A DNA stretch of 26,778 nucleotides, taken from Actinomycetes bacterium (GTDB lineage: Bacteria; Actinomycetota; Acidimicrobiia; Acidimicrobiales; Microtrichaceae). Below are positions 11,001-16,918 of this stretch, piece after piece. The DNA lies in NCBI GenBank assembly GCA_023434535.1, contig JAEYSR010000079.1:1-26778 (forward strand). The letters run 5' to 3'. Position 1 is the first letter of the stretch. Each line of letters begins with the position of its first letter. A program made the translations under genes and the position numbers. The notes under the pieces are model-generated. The model did no database searches, had not been told where the DNA came from, and was given only the letters and a program-made list of their open reading frames with translations.

Positions 11001-11268
11001 CGTCGACATCCGCGACGTCGGTCGGGATGGCCGAATCCAGCTCGAGTGCCTGCGTGTTGAACCGACCGACCAGGTCGCCGTCTCGCCGTGTCACCCAGAC
11101 GCCGGGGTTCTGCAGGTCGTAGGTGCTCGCATGGAACCCGTCGGCCAGGAAGATGGCGACGAGCACGCCGACGACCGCGACCGCCAGGAAGCCGGCGGAG
11201 CCGATCGACTTGAGACGACCCTTGGCCGTGCCGAGCAGGCCGCTGCACCACTGCAGGATCCCGCTCAC
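5011..11268 (-). CDS. Giant modular surface protein: propeller-like head, ~11 Ig/cadherin-like repeats, FN3 domains
   Basis: 2085 residues; the GTG start overlaps the TGA of the membrane FHA gene. A short cytoplasmic N-terminus precedes one membrane helix (about 24-43, FLAVAVVGVLVAIFLADGF) with no clear signal-peptidase site, so it is probably a signal anchor. Residues about 55-345 look like short beta-propeller repeats (VTIGPDGTVAAWSSK). A charged linker (DPEDEEDDPDPQ) follows, then about 11 tandem ~100-residue units, six carrying a near-canonical ND.DP.GD motif (Asn at 423, 632, 730, 827, 1024 and 1125) and others degenerate (near 530, 925, 1220, 1320 and 1420). In cadherin-like/VCBS-like folds this acidic motif binds calcium. 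Four FN3 domains follow (about 1490-1880; FN3-type strands such as VVLSWTAPDPHG and KAVNEVGEG). The last ~100 residues are a Cys-containing domain (RNFSPGAHTVRCYM). Inferred role: cell-surface adhesion or matrix protein. The last ~1.2 kb has clearly lower GC. Confidence 0.9.
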   Translation of the reverse strand: MSGILQWCSGLLGTAKGRLKSIGSAGFLAVAVVGVLVAIFLADGFHASTYDLQNPGVWVTRRDGDLVGRFNTQALELDSAIPTDVADVDVAQDGDSVAVFHSGAMKLVDPATEELSETELPLPEGARVELAGGRYLVVDAKGRAWTGTAEGLGSFDPGRKPDVTADAASLVTIGPDGTVAAWSSKSGTLTSFSAGGDRTEVALDGVGGDAAVLQIALAGATPALLDTASARLFLPGADPMDLSSFGDDAQLQLSGDDPEHVVVSTSKGVVTVPAAGGAADLRAEDAALQSPIRPARINGCSYGAWAAPAYMSVRCESGGSVARLLDKVGGTGAGDLRFRINRSNVALNQLVTGQVVIRVGDDLQEIDGDWEPPKVVDPEDEEDDPDPQVKSLNLSKEQQPPRAVDDETGARRNRSTIVSVLDNDSDPNGDVITVVPESLAAPDTLQVSVVSQGQAVQVTPTGDATGTMSFTYAVTDGVAASAPAKVTVEVVDDSVNNPPRAKSLRPQDPVDQRPFQVQMQTPGHYEVLPDWEDPEGDPMVLAGATADDPATGEVQTVPTGRLTFKATGGSPGTRRLDVSVADVPPAGSESKAGSGPLDVTVVGQGQNVGPVAQPDYAVGAVNSNITVHPLSNDVDPNGDPLLITKLVPPAAGWGTAQVVLSPEDGSIVVRADLPGTIIFGYEVTDRIETVQALVRVDVVDVQQNRAPSAGPDLLLLLSDQSKRSVDLLVNDWDPDGDVMMVTGLRLLSGPEVSFQLLEHRRVRAWSNVPLSAPAVFEYTVSDGAAQSAGRLVVAQSPVDAVNARPIVGADTATVRTGDVVSIPVLANDLDPDGDTLRLAPELQRGPEPGQGTAFVSGSVVRFVAPNTPGTVQLSYGVTDDGLTWSSGQVLVNVRAAQDNALPLPQTVEARVLSGNSARVTIPLSGIDPDGDSVSLVGIGPEPAPALGRVVTPVGTDSIIYEAFKSDTGGRDAFTYQVRDSRGGVATGTVRVVVAPRASSNPPQPADDEVTIAPGQSLTVPVLDNDFDPDGDPISLADPALGRPFPDGLDAEVVGSRVRVTAPNEIGPVDPLYYYVTDGPGAQPVVGSIKVTVSADTVGQPPIARDDVARLRDTSADSISVDVRSNDEDPDGDPDDLKVEVVAPSNASVDGGNVVVTPGAAPQVVVYRITDEQKLSAAAVVRVPAKGDTTDLPPEAKPKAGVVDVEAGKTVPIKVADRVIDPEGQPVQLTQGRLVTATKGVILPDMTPTEFTYQASADKVGDASVMFEVTDSPDVNAGNKVTFTVPIRILPGPDSPQTALKLVPGNPVRIGPGDDPVQLDLGGRVDPDTADPGDVTFTLMGADTGGIQIDQVGSRITLTGSKDAKVGDVISVPFEAKLGDRTANGTVEVQIVASSRPQVTCTVEDVKDASAGEEVVVDVLRNCTNPFPDGELELTSATDDGGAGARIDGGSVRLTPKEGFVGTVVVSYEVTDPVGRVTTGVLRIIVRDVPGAPGAPTVVDVSSRQVVLSWTAPDPHGTAITKYLVVASRLSQPFDCGTLTTCTVTGLTNDVEYGFSVKAVNEVGEGPAGPTSTARPDQRPDPPTGVQLTFDKTKPDGKLVAKWSAARTEGSAVTGYELEVTPALPDGTARITLGNVTEHTIDGLENGTAYRVRVRAKNKAATGESDWSADSNAETPAKAPDPPGKPLVAKVADPLGRRIEVRWSAPESNGAAITTYTVVAFPAGSTTAHRTLTVPGNQLMPLVVDLADRDNLFEVVVTATNKAGDSAPSDRSVAVKSESVPDPIASVVATARPGAFNSGGEVQLAFTRPVDGGADIDKYQVSTNGGAFVDVSPSNTVNQQSAALTVKGLAKGSTFNFAVKACNSKGCGNPSTASNQVTAYETLQQPTVTVVEVAQDHVTFQIGAPPSNGLGITLTVDGVARSSGEMIRKNDSCDRAQSLTVVATDEAGQSSSSSRSSSTGPCPTVSISIGDRVAEAGGCVYGDGMATGDSQGCYRLRISLRNFSPGAHTVRCYMTMNNPPQPAVYKTISVGNGDYQDCSFSSAGRWVMVVVDGTIAGGNTSPDQYGWAVGHHSGYLSNVSPQWPTN
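6985..10010 (-). repeat. Tandem ~300-bp coding repeats (Ig/cadherin-like units of the giant protein)
   Basis: Within the giant gene, codons for N-D-x-D-P-(D/N)-G-D recur at about 300-base spacing. On the given strand they appear as a recurring motif resembling gtcgccgtcggggtc..gtcgtt near 10002, 9375, 9081, 8790, 8199 and 7896, with degenerate copies between and after. Each unit also carries a recurring strand pattern (VxYxVTDG-type and a following hydrophobic strand). The repeats are diverged outside the acidic motif, which suggests old duplication rather than recent expansion. Confidence 0.85.
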
Positions 11269-12296
11269 AACGAACCGCCAGCAGAACCGGTGGACAGCAC
11301 GCGGACCGTGCGAGTCCCGAAGCGGACCGCACAGCCGGCGGGCACCTCGGTGGCCACGCCTGGCTCCATCGCCGTCGTCGACCCGTCGGAGGACACGATG
11401 GCGGATCCGTTCGTCGAGCCTCGGTCGGTCGCCATCAGGACCCCGCCGAGCACCTCCAGCTTCAGATGCGTCTTGGACACGGACCGCTCCGGATCCGCGA
11501 CCCGCACCAGGGACGCCGTGTTCTCGGTGGCCCCCGGCGACGGATCCCGACCGAGCAGGACGACGTCGGAGAGGTCGAGCTCCTCACCGTCGTCGAGGAC
11601 GGCGCTCAGTTGCGGAGCGCCACCACCGTGTCGTCTCGGGACCATGATCGTGCTGCTCGGATCGAACTGGGGCATCGATGGGACGCTCGGGTGAGCTGGT
11701 GGAGCCGGATCCTCTCGCTCCCAGACGGGCACCCAGCCGCCGGACTCGGGCGGGCTGGGAACCACCGGGGACGGCACGACAGGGGTCGGAGGGGTCGGTA
11801 CGGCGGGGCCAGCAGTCGCGCCCGCAGGGACCAGCGAGGCCGGAAGCGAAGGTGCTGAGCGCAATGGCGGAGGTGCCAACGCGTTCGCCACGTCGACGGG
11901 TGCACCGACCGCCGTGGCGACTGCGGCGTCGCGGGCAGCTCCAGCGGGGTCGTGGAACGTCTGCTGGAGCCGGGCGAGCACCGCTGCATCGAGTCGACCC
12001 GACAGGCGGACCCTCGTTCCACGGTGGTCCGCCTCCACGACGGCCACGCACGTCTCGGTGGTCCTGACAAAGAAGAACACGATGCCGAGCAGCGCGATCG
12101 GCAGGAGGCACCAGCCAAGGGCGGTTGCCCACGTCGGACGGAAGGTTCGGGCGAACTGGACGCGGTCCGACGCCACACGCACGGCGCGGTACTCGCCGGC
12201 CCCCCCGACGATCGACACCAGTGCGTCTGCGGCCTGTCCCGAGCCGATGCCCGGGCACGCCACCACCTGGTCCACGACGACGCCGCCGCGGCTCAC
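11265..12296 (-). CDS. Membrane-anchored FHA domain protein
   Basis: 343 residues from GTG 12296, which is preceded by GAGGGAGAGGGC; the open frame continues upstream but without coding character. The order is a short N-terminal domain (1-55), one strong hydrophobic segment at about 58-77 (ALGWCLLPIALLGIVFFFV, perhaps a hairpin or single helix), a globular stretch with AVVEADHRGTRVRLSGRL, a Pro-rich linker, and a C-terminal FHA domain starting near 247. The FHA keeps the full phosphothreonine-binding signature: GRDP, then SVSKTHLKL, then GSTNGS. It would recruit phospho-Thr partners to the membrane. It is the first gene of the unit that continues, through a GTGA overlap, into the giant surface protein, so it is a good candidate to tie kinase signalling to that protein. 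A Thr in the linker (SSTIMVPR) could itself be a kinase target. Confidence 0.88.
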   Translation of the reverse strand: MSRGGVVVDQVVACPGIGSGQAADALVSIVGGAGEYRAVRVASDRVQFARTFRPTWATALGWCLLPIALLGIVFFFVRTTETCVAVVEADHRGTRVRLSGRLDAAVLARLQQTFHDPAGAARDAAVATAVGAPVDVANALAPPPLRSAPSLPASLVPAGATAGPAVPTPPTPVVPSPVVPSPPESGGWVPVWEREDPAPPAHPSVPSMPQFDPSSTIMVPRRHGGGAPQLSAVLDDGEELDLSDVVLLGRDPSPGATENTASLVRVADPERSVSKTHLKLEVLGGVLMATDRGSTNGSAIVSSDGSTTAMEPGVATEVPAGCAVRFGTRTVRVLSTGSAGGSL

Positions 12297-12576
12297 GCCC
12301 TCTCCCTCACTTCTTCCCTTCCCACTACCTCGACCAGTTGGTCCCAACGGCGCGCGTGCGGAGGGTGCCACCCATCCACACGGCCGCCCCGACCGATCTG
12401 GTGCCGAAGGTACGGCAACCGACGAGCCACCTCAAGAGGCGATGTCTCCCTCACGTGGCCAATCGTCGCAGTCAGGAGGAGCTGCCGATACGGGGAGCAC
12501 TCCCCACCGTTCAGGCCACCGACCGGAGTTCGATCCGACCTGGACGCCGATCCAACTGGGGCTGAGGCAGCTCGAC
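12297..12576. other. Leader/intergenic region between the two cluster units
   Basis: 280 bases with no convincing reading frame, lying between the stop of the FHA/HTH-like gene (12577) and the start of the membrane FHA gene (12296). It holds the palindrome at 12492-12505. It is the likely promoter region for the FHA-giant-MoxR-DUF58-transglutaminase unit. No clear terminator stem with a U tract is seen, so read-through from the upstream unit remains possible. Confidence 0.5.
12492..12505. promoter_or_regulatory. Palindromic operator-like site GGGGAGCACTCCCC
   Basis: Inverted repeat with six-base arms (GGGGAG / CTCCCC). It sits about 195 bases upstream of the membrane FHA start and is outside coding sequence. 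It differs by one base from the perfect palindrome GGGGAGTACTCCCC, and 12 of 14 bases match the core of the palindrome upstream of the PP2C gene (18103-18116). Two near-identical palindromes in front of the two halves of the cluster suggest a shared regulator; which one is unknown. Confidence 0.55.
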
Positions 12577-13281
12577 TCAGGCGGGGTCGAGGTCGTCGCC
12601 GTCCTGCTCGAGGAGCACGAGGTCCTCGGTGGTGACCAGGCGCGTGGTGATCGCGTACTCGACCAGCCGCGCACGACGGTTCGACGCGAGCTCACCCGGC
12701 GAGCCGTGCAGTCCACGAACTCCGACCTTGGTCAGCTTCTGGCACACGTTGTCCAGCTTCCGGTTGAACCGCGTCACCGTCCAACCCAACCGACGGGCCG
12801 CCTCGGCCGATGACGGAACCGACGCCGAACCCCGACCGTTCTGCAAGAGGAGCGGCTCGGACAACGCGACCACCAGCCGACGCTGATCGACCGTGAACGG
12901 CACCATGCCGATGGTCGTGTCCCCGTGCTCGCCGACGACCGGGGTCGGCCCGACGAACGGTGCCTGGTCCAGATGCAGGGTCAACTCGTAGCTCGTGGGT
13001 CCTGCCGTGAAGCGGACCACGGTCGTCTCGAACACGATGGGGAGTCGCGCACCGGGCGCCAACCACGCCTGGATGCGACCGTCGCCATCGGCCACGGTGG
13101 CAGACAGCTGGTCCCCCACGTTCACGATCCACGCCAGACCGTCGACGGACCCCACCTGGAGGAAGCGACGGTGCAGGTACGGGTTGTCATCGATCGACAG
13201 CTCCGCATCGCGGCCGATCGTCAACCACTCGCCGTCGTCGATGGCGTGCCGCTCCCCGACGAAGTCCACCGTCACGCCCAT
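12577..13281 (-). CDS. Degenerate-FHA protein with C-terminal helix-turn-helix-like region
   Basis: 234 residues from ATG 13281, with AGGA about 12 bases upstream in the 38-base gap after the kinase gene. The N-terminus is an FHA-like fold (WLTIGRDAEL at residues 19-28), but the usual Ser of S-x-x-H is Pro34 (NPYLHRRF) and no NG pair follows, so phosphothreonine binding may be lost or altered. The middle (about 50-110) is beta-rich. The C-terminal half has PSSAEAARRLGWTVTRFNRK and LDNVCQKLTKVGVRGLHG, which read as a helix-turn-helix-like pair, and resemble LuxR/sigma-type DNA-binding segments. It could be a transcription factor or a phospho-signal adaptor. It is the last gene of the PP2C-FHA-kinase unit and lies just before the region carrying one of the shared palindromes, so it is a candidate regulator (inference). 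Confidence 0.85.
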   Translation of the reverse strand: MGVTVDFVGERHAIDDGEWLTIGRDAELSIDDNPYLHRRFLQVGSVDGLAWIVNVGDQLSATVADGDGRIQAWLAPGARLPIVFETTVVRFTAGPTSYELTLHLDQAPFVGPTPVVGEHGDTTIGMVPFTVDQRRLVVALSEPLLLQNGRGSASVPSSAEAARRLGWTVTRFNRKLDNVCQKLTKVGVRGLHGSPGELASNRRARLVEYAITTRLVTTEDLVLLEQDGDDLDPA

Positions 13282-13319
13282 GTCATCCGTTCCTCATCTC
13301 GGTCAGCACGCCAGCACGC

Positions 13320-15023
13320 TCACGGACCATGGACCGGTTCTCCGGGACAGGCTTCGACGGGCTGGCTCTGCACACCATTGTGAACTGCGCGGACCTCGAC
13401 GCAGCCGGCACCGGCCGGCATCGTCGCCGAGAGCTGCCCGGCCTCGGTCTGAACTGTCGAGTCGTCGAGGACCGACCCACCGACCGGCGACACTGTGTAG
13501 TAGTCCGCTGCCGCTGCCGCATCGGCCGCAGTCCACGTCACGGAGAGCTCGCCGGTCGGGGTCGCGACGACAGCGACCGCCATGGGAGGAGGGACGTCGG
13601 CCACGTCGACGACCTCTCCACCCACGACGTCGCCGTCCCCGGCATCATCCTGTCCCGTCGTCCCGTCGTCGTCAGGACTGAACGCCACGATGGCCAACCT
13701 CACCCCGACGAGCAGCGCAAGCACGAGGAGAGCTCCCGCAGCGACTTGGACGAGTCCGACCTGTCGGCCCCGGCGCGCCGCGGGTGCCGCGTGTGGGGTC
13801 GGGACCGCGTCGGCCTCTCCAGCAGCGCTCGCTGTGCCGTCACTGCTGGCCGGTGAGAGCGGCATCGGGGCTACCCCTGCGGGAGCCGAGGGCGGCGGCA
13901 TCGCTCCGAACCGTGGGTCCACCACCGATGACCTCTGGACGGTTGCGCTCTCGGGCGCAACCCCGGGTACCCCGAGGACGAGCCCGGCAGCGGACGGATC
14001 GCGGTGCCGCGTCTCCCCACCGTCGGGTCGGGTCGCACGGGCACCGTCGGCAACCGATCCGGTCGGATCCTGCGAGTAGATCACCGTCGGAGCCTTGAGT
14101 CGGGTCCCGTCCTCGTCGCCGTCGACGGCACGAGAGCGCAGCCCCGTGCCGCCGTCGTCGCGCACCTCCAGCGGCGTCATGGCGAACTGCTGCTGCACCT
14201 CGATGTCCTGCAAGGCCCGAGCCAGATCGGCGGCGCTGGCCGGACGATCCTCGGGCCGGCGGGCCATCGCGTGACGGAGGAGCCGTTCGAGGGAGGGCGG
14301 GGTGTCCCCGCGCCCGGTCGGTGGAAGTTCCCCGCGTTGGATGCGCTCCAGGAGGTCGAGCGTGCTGTTCGAGCCTCCGACGACCTCGTACGGCGACCGA
14401 CCGACGAGCAGTGAGTAGATCGTGGCGCCCAGGCTGTAGACATCGGACGTCACGCCGCCGACGCCGTCGCCGGTGATGATCTCAGGCGGGGACCACGGCA
14501 CCGACAGGCCCTCGGCCGGATCCGTCGAGCCGTCCTCGAGACCTGCGATGCCGAAGTCGGTCAACCCCGGACGGCCGTACTCGCTGGTCAGGATGTTCGA
14601 CGGCTTGATGTCGCGGTGGATGATTCCGGCCCGGTGCGCCGTCTCCACGGCGCTCGCCACCTGAATCCCAGCGCGCAACACCTCTGCCAGCGACAGCTGT
14701 TCGGTCCGGGCCCTCACCGAGTAGTTCGGCCGGGGGTAGTACTCCATCACCAGGAACGGGTTGCCCCCGGTCCCGACGTCCGCGTGGAAGATCGTGACGA
14801 TGTACGGATGGGTCGACACTGCGGCCATCGCGTTGGCCTCGTCGCTCACCAGACGGAGCGATCGGTCGTCCAGTCGGTCCGCCAGCAGCACCTTGATCGC
14901 GACGAACCGCCGAGGCATCTCCTGCTCGTACAGGAACACGTCGGAGTAGCCACCGGAGCCGAGCAGGCGCTCGAACCGGTAGCCGGCGATGTCGGGAGGC
15001 GACATCGGCGGGCGTCTGCTCAC
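13320..15023 (-). CDS. Membrane Ser/Thr protein kinase with FN3-like extracellular domain
   Basis: 567 residues from GTG 15023, which overlaps the TGA of the zinc-ribbon/FHA gene; ATG 15005 (561 residues) is an alternative. The kinase domain (about 10-275) is complete: glycine loop LGSGGYSDVF (21-30), Lys44 in VAIKV, HRDIKPSN (136-143), DFG (156-158), activation segment ending SPPE (178-181) and SDVYSLGATIY. A ~140-residue low-complexity juxtamembrane linker rich in Thr/Ser/Pro follows, then one membrane helix (about 423-448). The outer domain of ~90 residues has FN3-like strands (MAVAVVATPTGELSVTWTAA) and two Cys (541, 559). Unlike PknB it has no PASTA repeats. The family phosphorylates Thr on FHA-binding partners. 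The adjacent PP2C and FHA genes are the expected counter-enzyme and reader, and the FN3 fold is shared with the giant protein. Confidence 0.93.
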   Translation of the reverse strand: MSRRPPMSPPDIAGYRFERLLGSGGYSDVFLYEQEMPRRFVAIKVLLADRLDDRSLRLVSDEANAMAAVSTHPYIVTIFHADVGTGGNPFLVMEYYPRPNYSVRARTEQLSLAEVLRAGIQVASAVETAHRAGIIHRDIKPSNILTSEYGRPGLTDFGIAGLEDGSTDPAEGLSVPWSPPEIITGDGVGGVTSDVYSLGATIYSLLVGRSPYEVVGGSNSTLDLLERIQRGELPPTGRGDTPPSLERLLRHAMARRPEDRPASAADLARALQDIEVQQQFAMTPLEVRDDGGTGLRSRAVDGDEDGTRLKAPTVIYSQDPTGSVADGARATRPDGGETRHRDPSAAGLVLGVPGVAPESATVQRSSVVDPRFGAMPPPSAPAGVAPMPLSPASSDGTASAAGEADAVPTPHAAPAARRGRQVGLVQVAAGALLVLALLVGVRLAIVAFSPDDDGTTGQDDAGDGDVVGGEVVDVADVPPPMAVAVVATPTGELSVTWTAADAAAAADYYTVSPVGGSVLDDSTVQTEAGQLSATMPAGAGCVEVRAVHNGVQSQPVEACPGEPVHGP

Positions 15024-16918
15024 GACGACGCCTCGAAGGTGAACTCGGCCTCGTCGGCGAGGCTCACCCGCGTGCCGGGAGTGATCGGTACGGGCTCCCC
15101 TGGCCGGAGCCGCTGGGGATCCCGTCCCGGCGCGGTCACGATGGTGCCGTTCGTGGACTGCCGATCGACGACCAGCACCTGCCAACCTTCGAGACGGATC
15201 TCGAGATGGGTGCTGGACACCTCCTTCAACGGGCTGTCCACGGCGATCAGCTCGGGCGCCTCCCCCGTGACGACTCCTTCGACCTTGGGGGACCGCCCGA
15301 TCAGCAACGGACCGCTCACGGAGACCGACCTGCCGTCGACGAACTTCAGCGCGCCGAGCACAGGGCGAGGCACGCTGACGTGCTCCTGCTCCTGGATGGG
15401 TGCGCCGCACACTCGGCACGAGGGAGCGTGCGTCGGGTTCAGGTGACCCGAGGGGCACTGGACAGCGTGGACCGAGGGCGACGCCCCGGGAGCCGGTGCC
15501 GACTGCTTCAGCTGCGCGCGCAGCGACGCCAGGCTCACCGTGTGCCCGTCGTGATCGCCGGCGTCCGGGGCCACCGGGATGGGCTGGGCGGACGACGGCG
15601 CTCCGCCCGGGACTCCGGAGATCATGGGTGCCGAACTGGATATCGGCTCGCCGGGATCCTCGTCCGAGCGCACCGCGGCCTGCTCGACCGTGCGGAACTG
15701 GGTGGCACCGAACAGGTGGTCGTAATCGTCAGATGGCCCGGCCGCGTCGGGCTGGACCGGTCCCGCGGCGGTCGCGGCGGCGGGCTCCGGCACACCGAAC
15801 GAGAGCGGAGCGCCACCGGGCGACTCGTGCTCGGGCACCTCCCCGTCGTCGCTGTGGTCGAAAGGACCGATCAGAGTGGCGCCGTGATCGACGACGGCCG
15901 GCGCTGGGTCGGGATCAGCGAGCGGGGTCGGCGGAACCGGCAGGTCCGGAACGATGACCGACTCGGACGGCGGATCGGGCTGATCAGCGTCGATGACACC
16001 TGGCTCCTCCGCGTCAGCGCCGTCCACCCAGTTCGGCTCGGGCTCGTAGCGCGTCAGCTCGGCGAGGTCCTCGACGAACGGTTCGTCTGCGACGATCGAG
16101 TCGGGATCGATCTCATCGGCTGCGGGCAGATACGTCTCGAGGTCGCCGCCGTCGCCGTCCGCGGTGGCCGGATCGGCCCCGAGATCGTCGACCTCCGATG
16201 CGTCCGGGTGGTCGTCGGCGTCGGGCGCGCGTTCCTCGTCCTCGTCCGCCACGACTGTCGGCTGGACGACACCTACATCGGGCGGCTCCGGTACGCCGCC
16301 CGCGACGATCAGCTCGGCACGGTCCACCCAGTCGGCCTCGTCGTCGTCGAAGACAGCGCCCTGAACCACGGGGCCCGGCACTCCCGTGAACTGCGGCGGA
16401 CGGACGGAGTCCACCTCGTCGAGGTCGATGTGCGGACCTGCGGTCGCCTCAGAGAGGACCACGTCCACGGTGGTGGCCGGAACCGATCCGGCAGCAGTCT
16501 CGAAGACGGGAGTCGCCGGCGACCCGAGGTCGAGCGGATCGATCGCGAGGCGGACCGACCGGGCGTCGTCGGCCACGTGCTCGACCCAGGTGTTGACCCG
16601 GACACCGTGGACCTCCACCGGGCCGTCCGCCGACCTGATCGAGGCACCGACGCGACCGCGCACCACCACGCGGACCTGGCGACCCTCGATGGTGACGAGG
16701 CCGAAAGGTGGAAGGTCGAGTCCCGCGGCCTGGACCATCACCTCCAACGCAGAGCTCGTGGTGACCTCGCCGACGAGCGCCGCCCGCAGGCGTGCGATCA
16801 GGTCCGAGCGCGGATCGTCGAGCACGAGGCACACCGAGCAAGGTCCCACGACGGCCACGCCGTCACCCGGATCGAACCTCACGGTCAAGGGCCCAGGACC
16901 GTCGGCGGCGCCGCTCAC
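15020..16918 (-). CDS. Long acidic zinc-ribbon/FHA protein
   Basis: 632 residues; the GTG start overlaps the TGA of the PP2C gene. The N-terminal ~150 residues form an unrecognised beta-rich domain (VRFDPGDGVAVVGPCSVC, FGLVTIEGRQVRVVVRGRVG). A ~300-residue acidic, Pro-rich, probably disordered linker follows. It contains two conserved-looking Thr segments, GATLIGPFD and YDHLFGATQFRTVEQAAVR (about 398-416), plus HTVSLASLRAQL further on. A treble-clef/zinc-ribbon pattern comes next (CPSGHLNPTHAPSCRVCG, about 487-505), then a canonical C-terminal FHA domain: LLIGRSP near 540, EVSSTHLEI, QSTNGT. No membrane helix is seen, so it is cytoplasmic. It would be both substrate and reader in the kinase/PP2C circuit, perhaps binding its own phosphorylated linker as GarA-type proteins do (inference). 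Confidence 0.9.
   Translation of the reverse strand: MSGAADGPGPLTVRFDPGDGVAVVGPCSVCLVLDDPRSDLIARLRAALVGEVTTSSALEVMVQAAGLDLPPFGLVTIEGRQVRVVVRGRVGASIRSADGPVEVHGVRVNTWVEHVADDARSVRLAIDPLDLGSPATPVFETAAGSVPATTVDVVLSEATAGPHIDLDEVDSVRPPQFTGVPGPVVQGAVFDDDEADWVDRAELIVAGGVPEPPDVGVVQPTVVADEDEERAPDADDHPDASEVDDLGADPATADGDGGDLETYLPAADEIDPDSIVADEPFVEDLAELTRYEPEPNWVDGADAEEPGVIDADQPDPPSESVIVPDLPVPPTPLADPDPAPAVVDHGATLIGPFDHSDDGEVPEHESPGGAPLSFGVPEPAAATAAGPVQPDAAGPSDDYDHLFGATQFRTVEQAAVRSDEDPGEPISSSAPMISGVPGGAPSSAQPIPVAPDAGDHDGHTVSLASLRAQLKQSAPAPGASPSVHAVQCPSGHLNPTHAPSCRVCGAPIQEQEHVSVPRPVLGALKFVDGRSVSVSGPLLIGRSPKVEGVVTGEAPELIAVDSPLKEVSSTHLEIRLEGWQVLVVDRQSTNGTIVTAPGRDPQRLRPGEPVPITPGTRVSLADEAEFTFEASS

Noticed and set aside
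14705..14760. A third copy of the GGGGAGTACTCCCC palindrome (GGGGTAGTACTCCA near 14740)
   Set aside because: It lies inside the kinase coding sequence, is asymmetric and has several mismatches.
13320..15023. PknB identity for the kinase
   Set aside because: No PASTA repeats outside the membrane and no rodA/pbpA/pknA neighbours; it is a different receptor kinase.
15024..15458. Upstream extension of the FN3-sensor kinase (712 residues)
   Set aside because: The extension overlaps the FHA domain coding sequence in another frame and has shadow composition; the GTGA overlap at 15023 is the better start.
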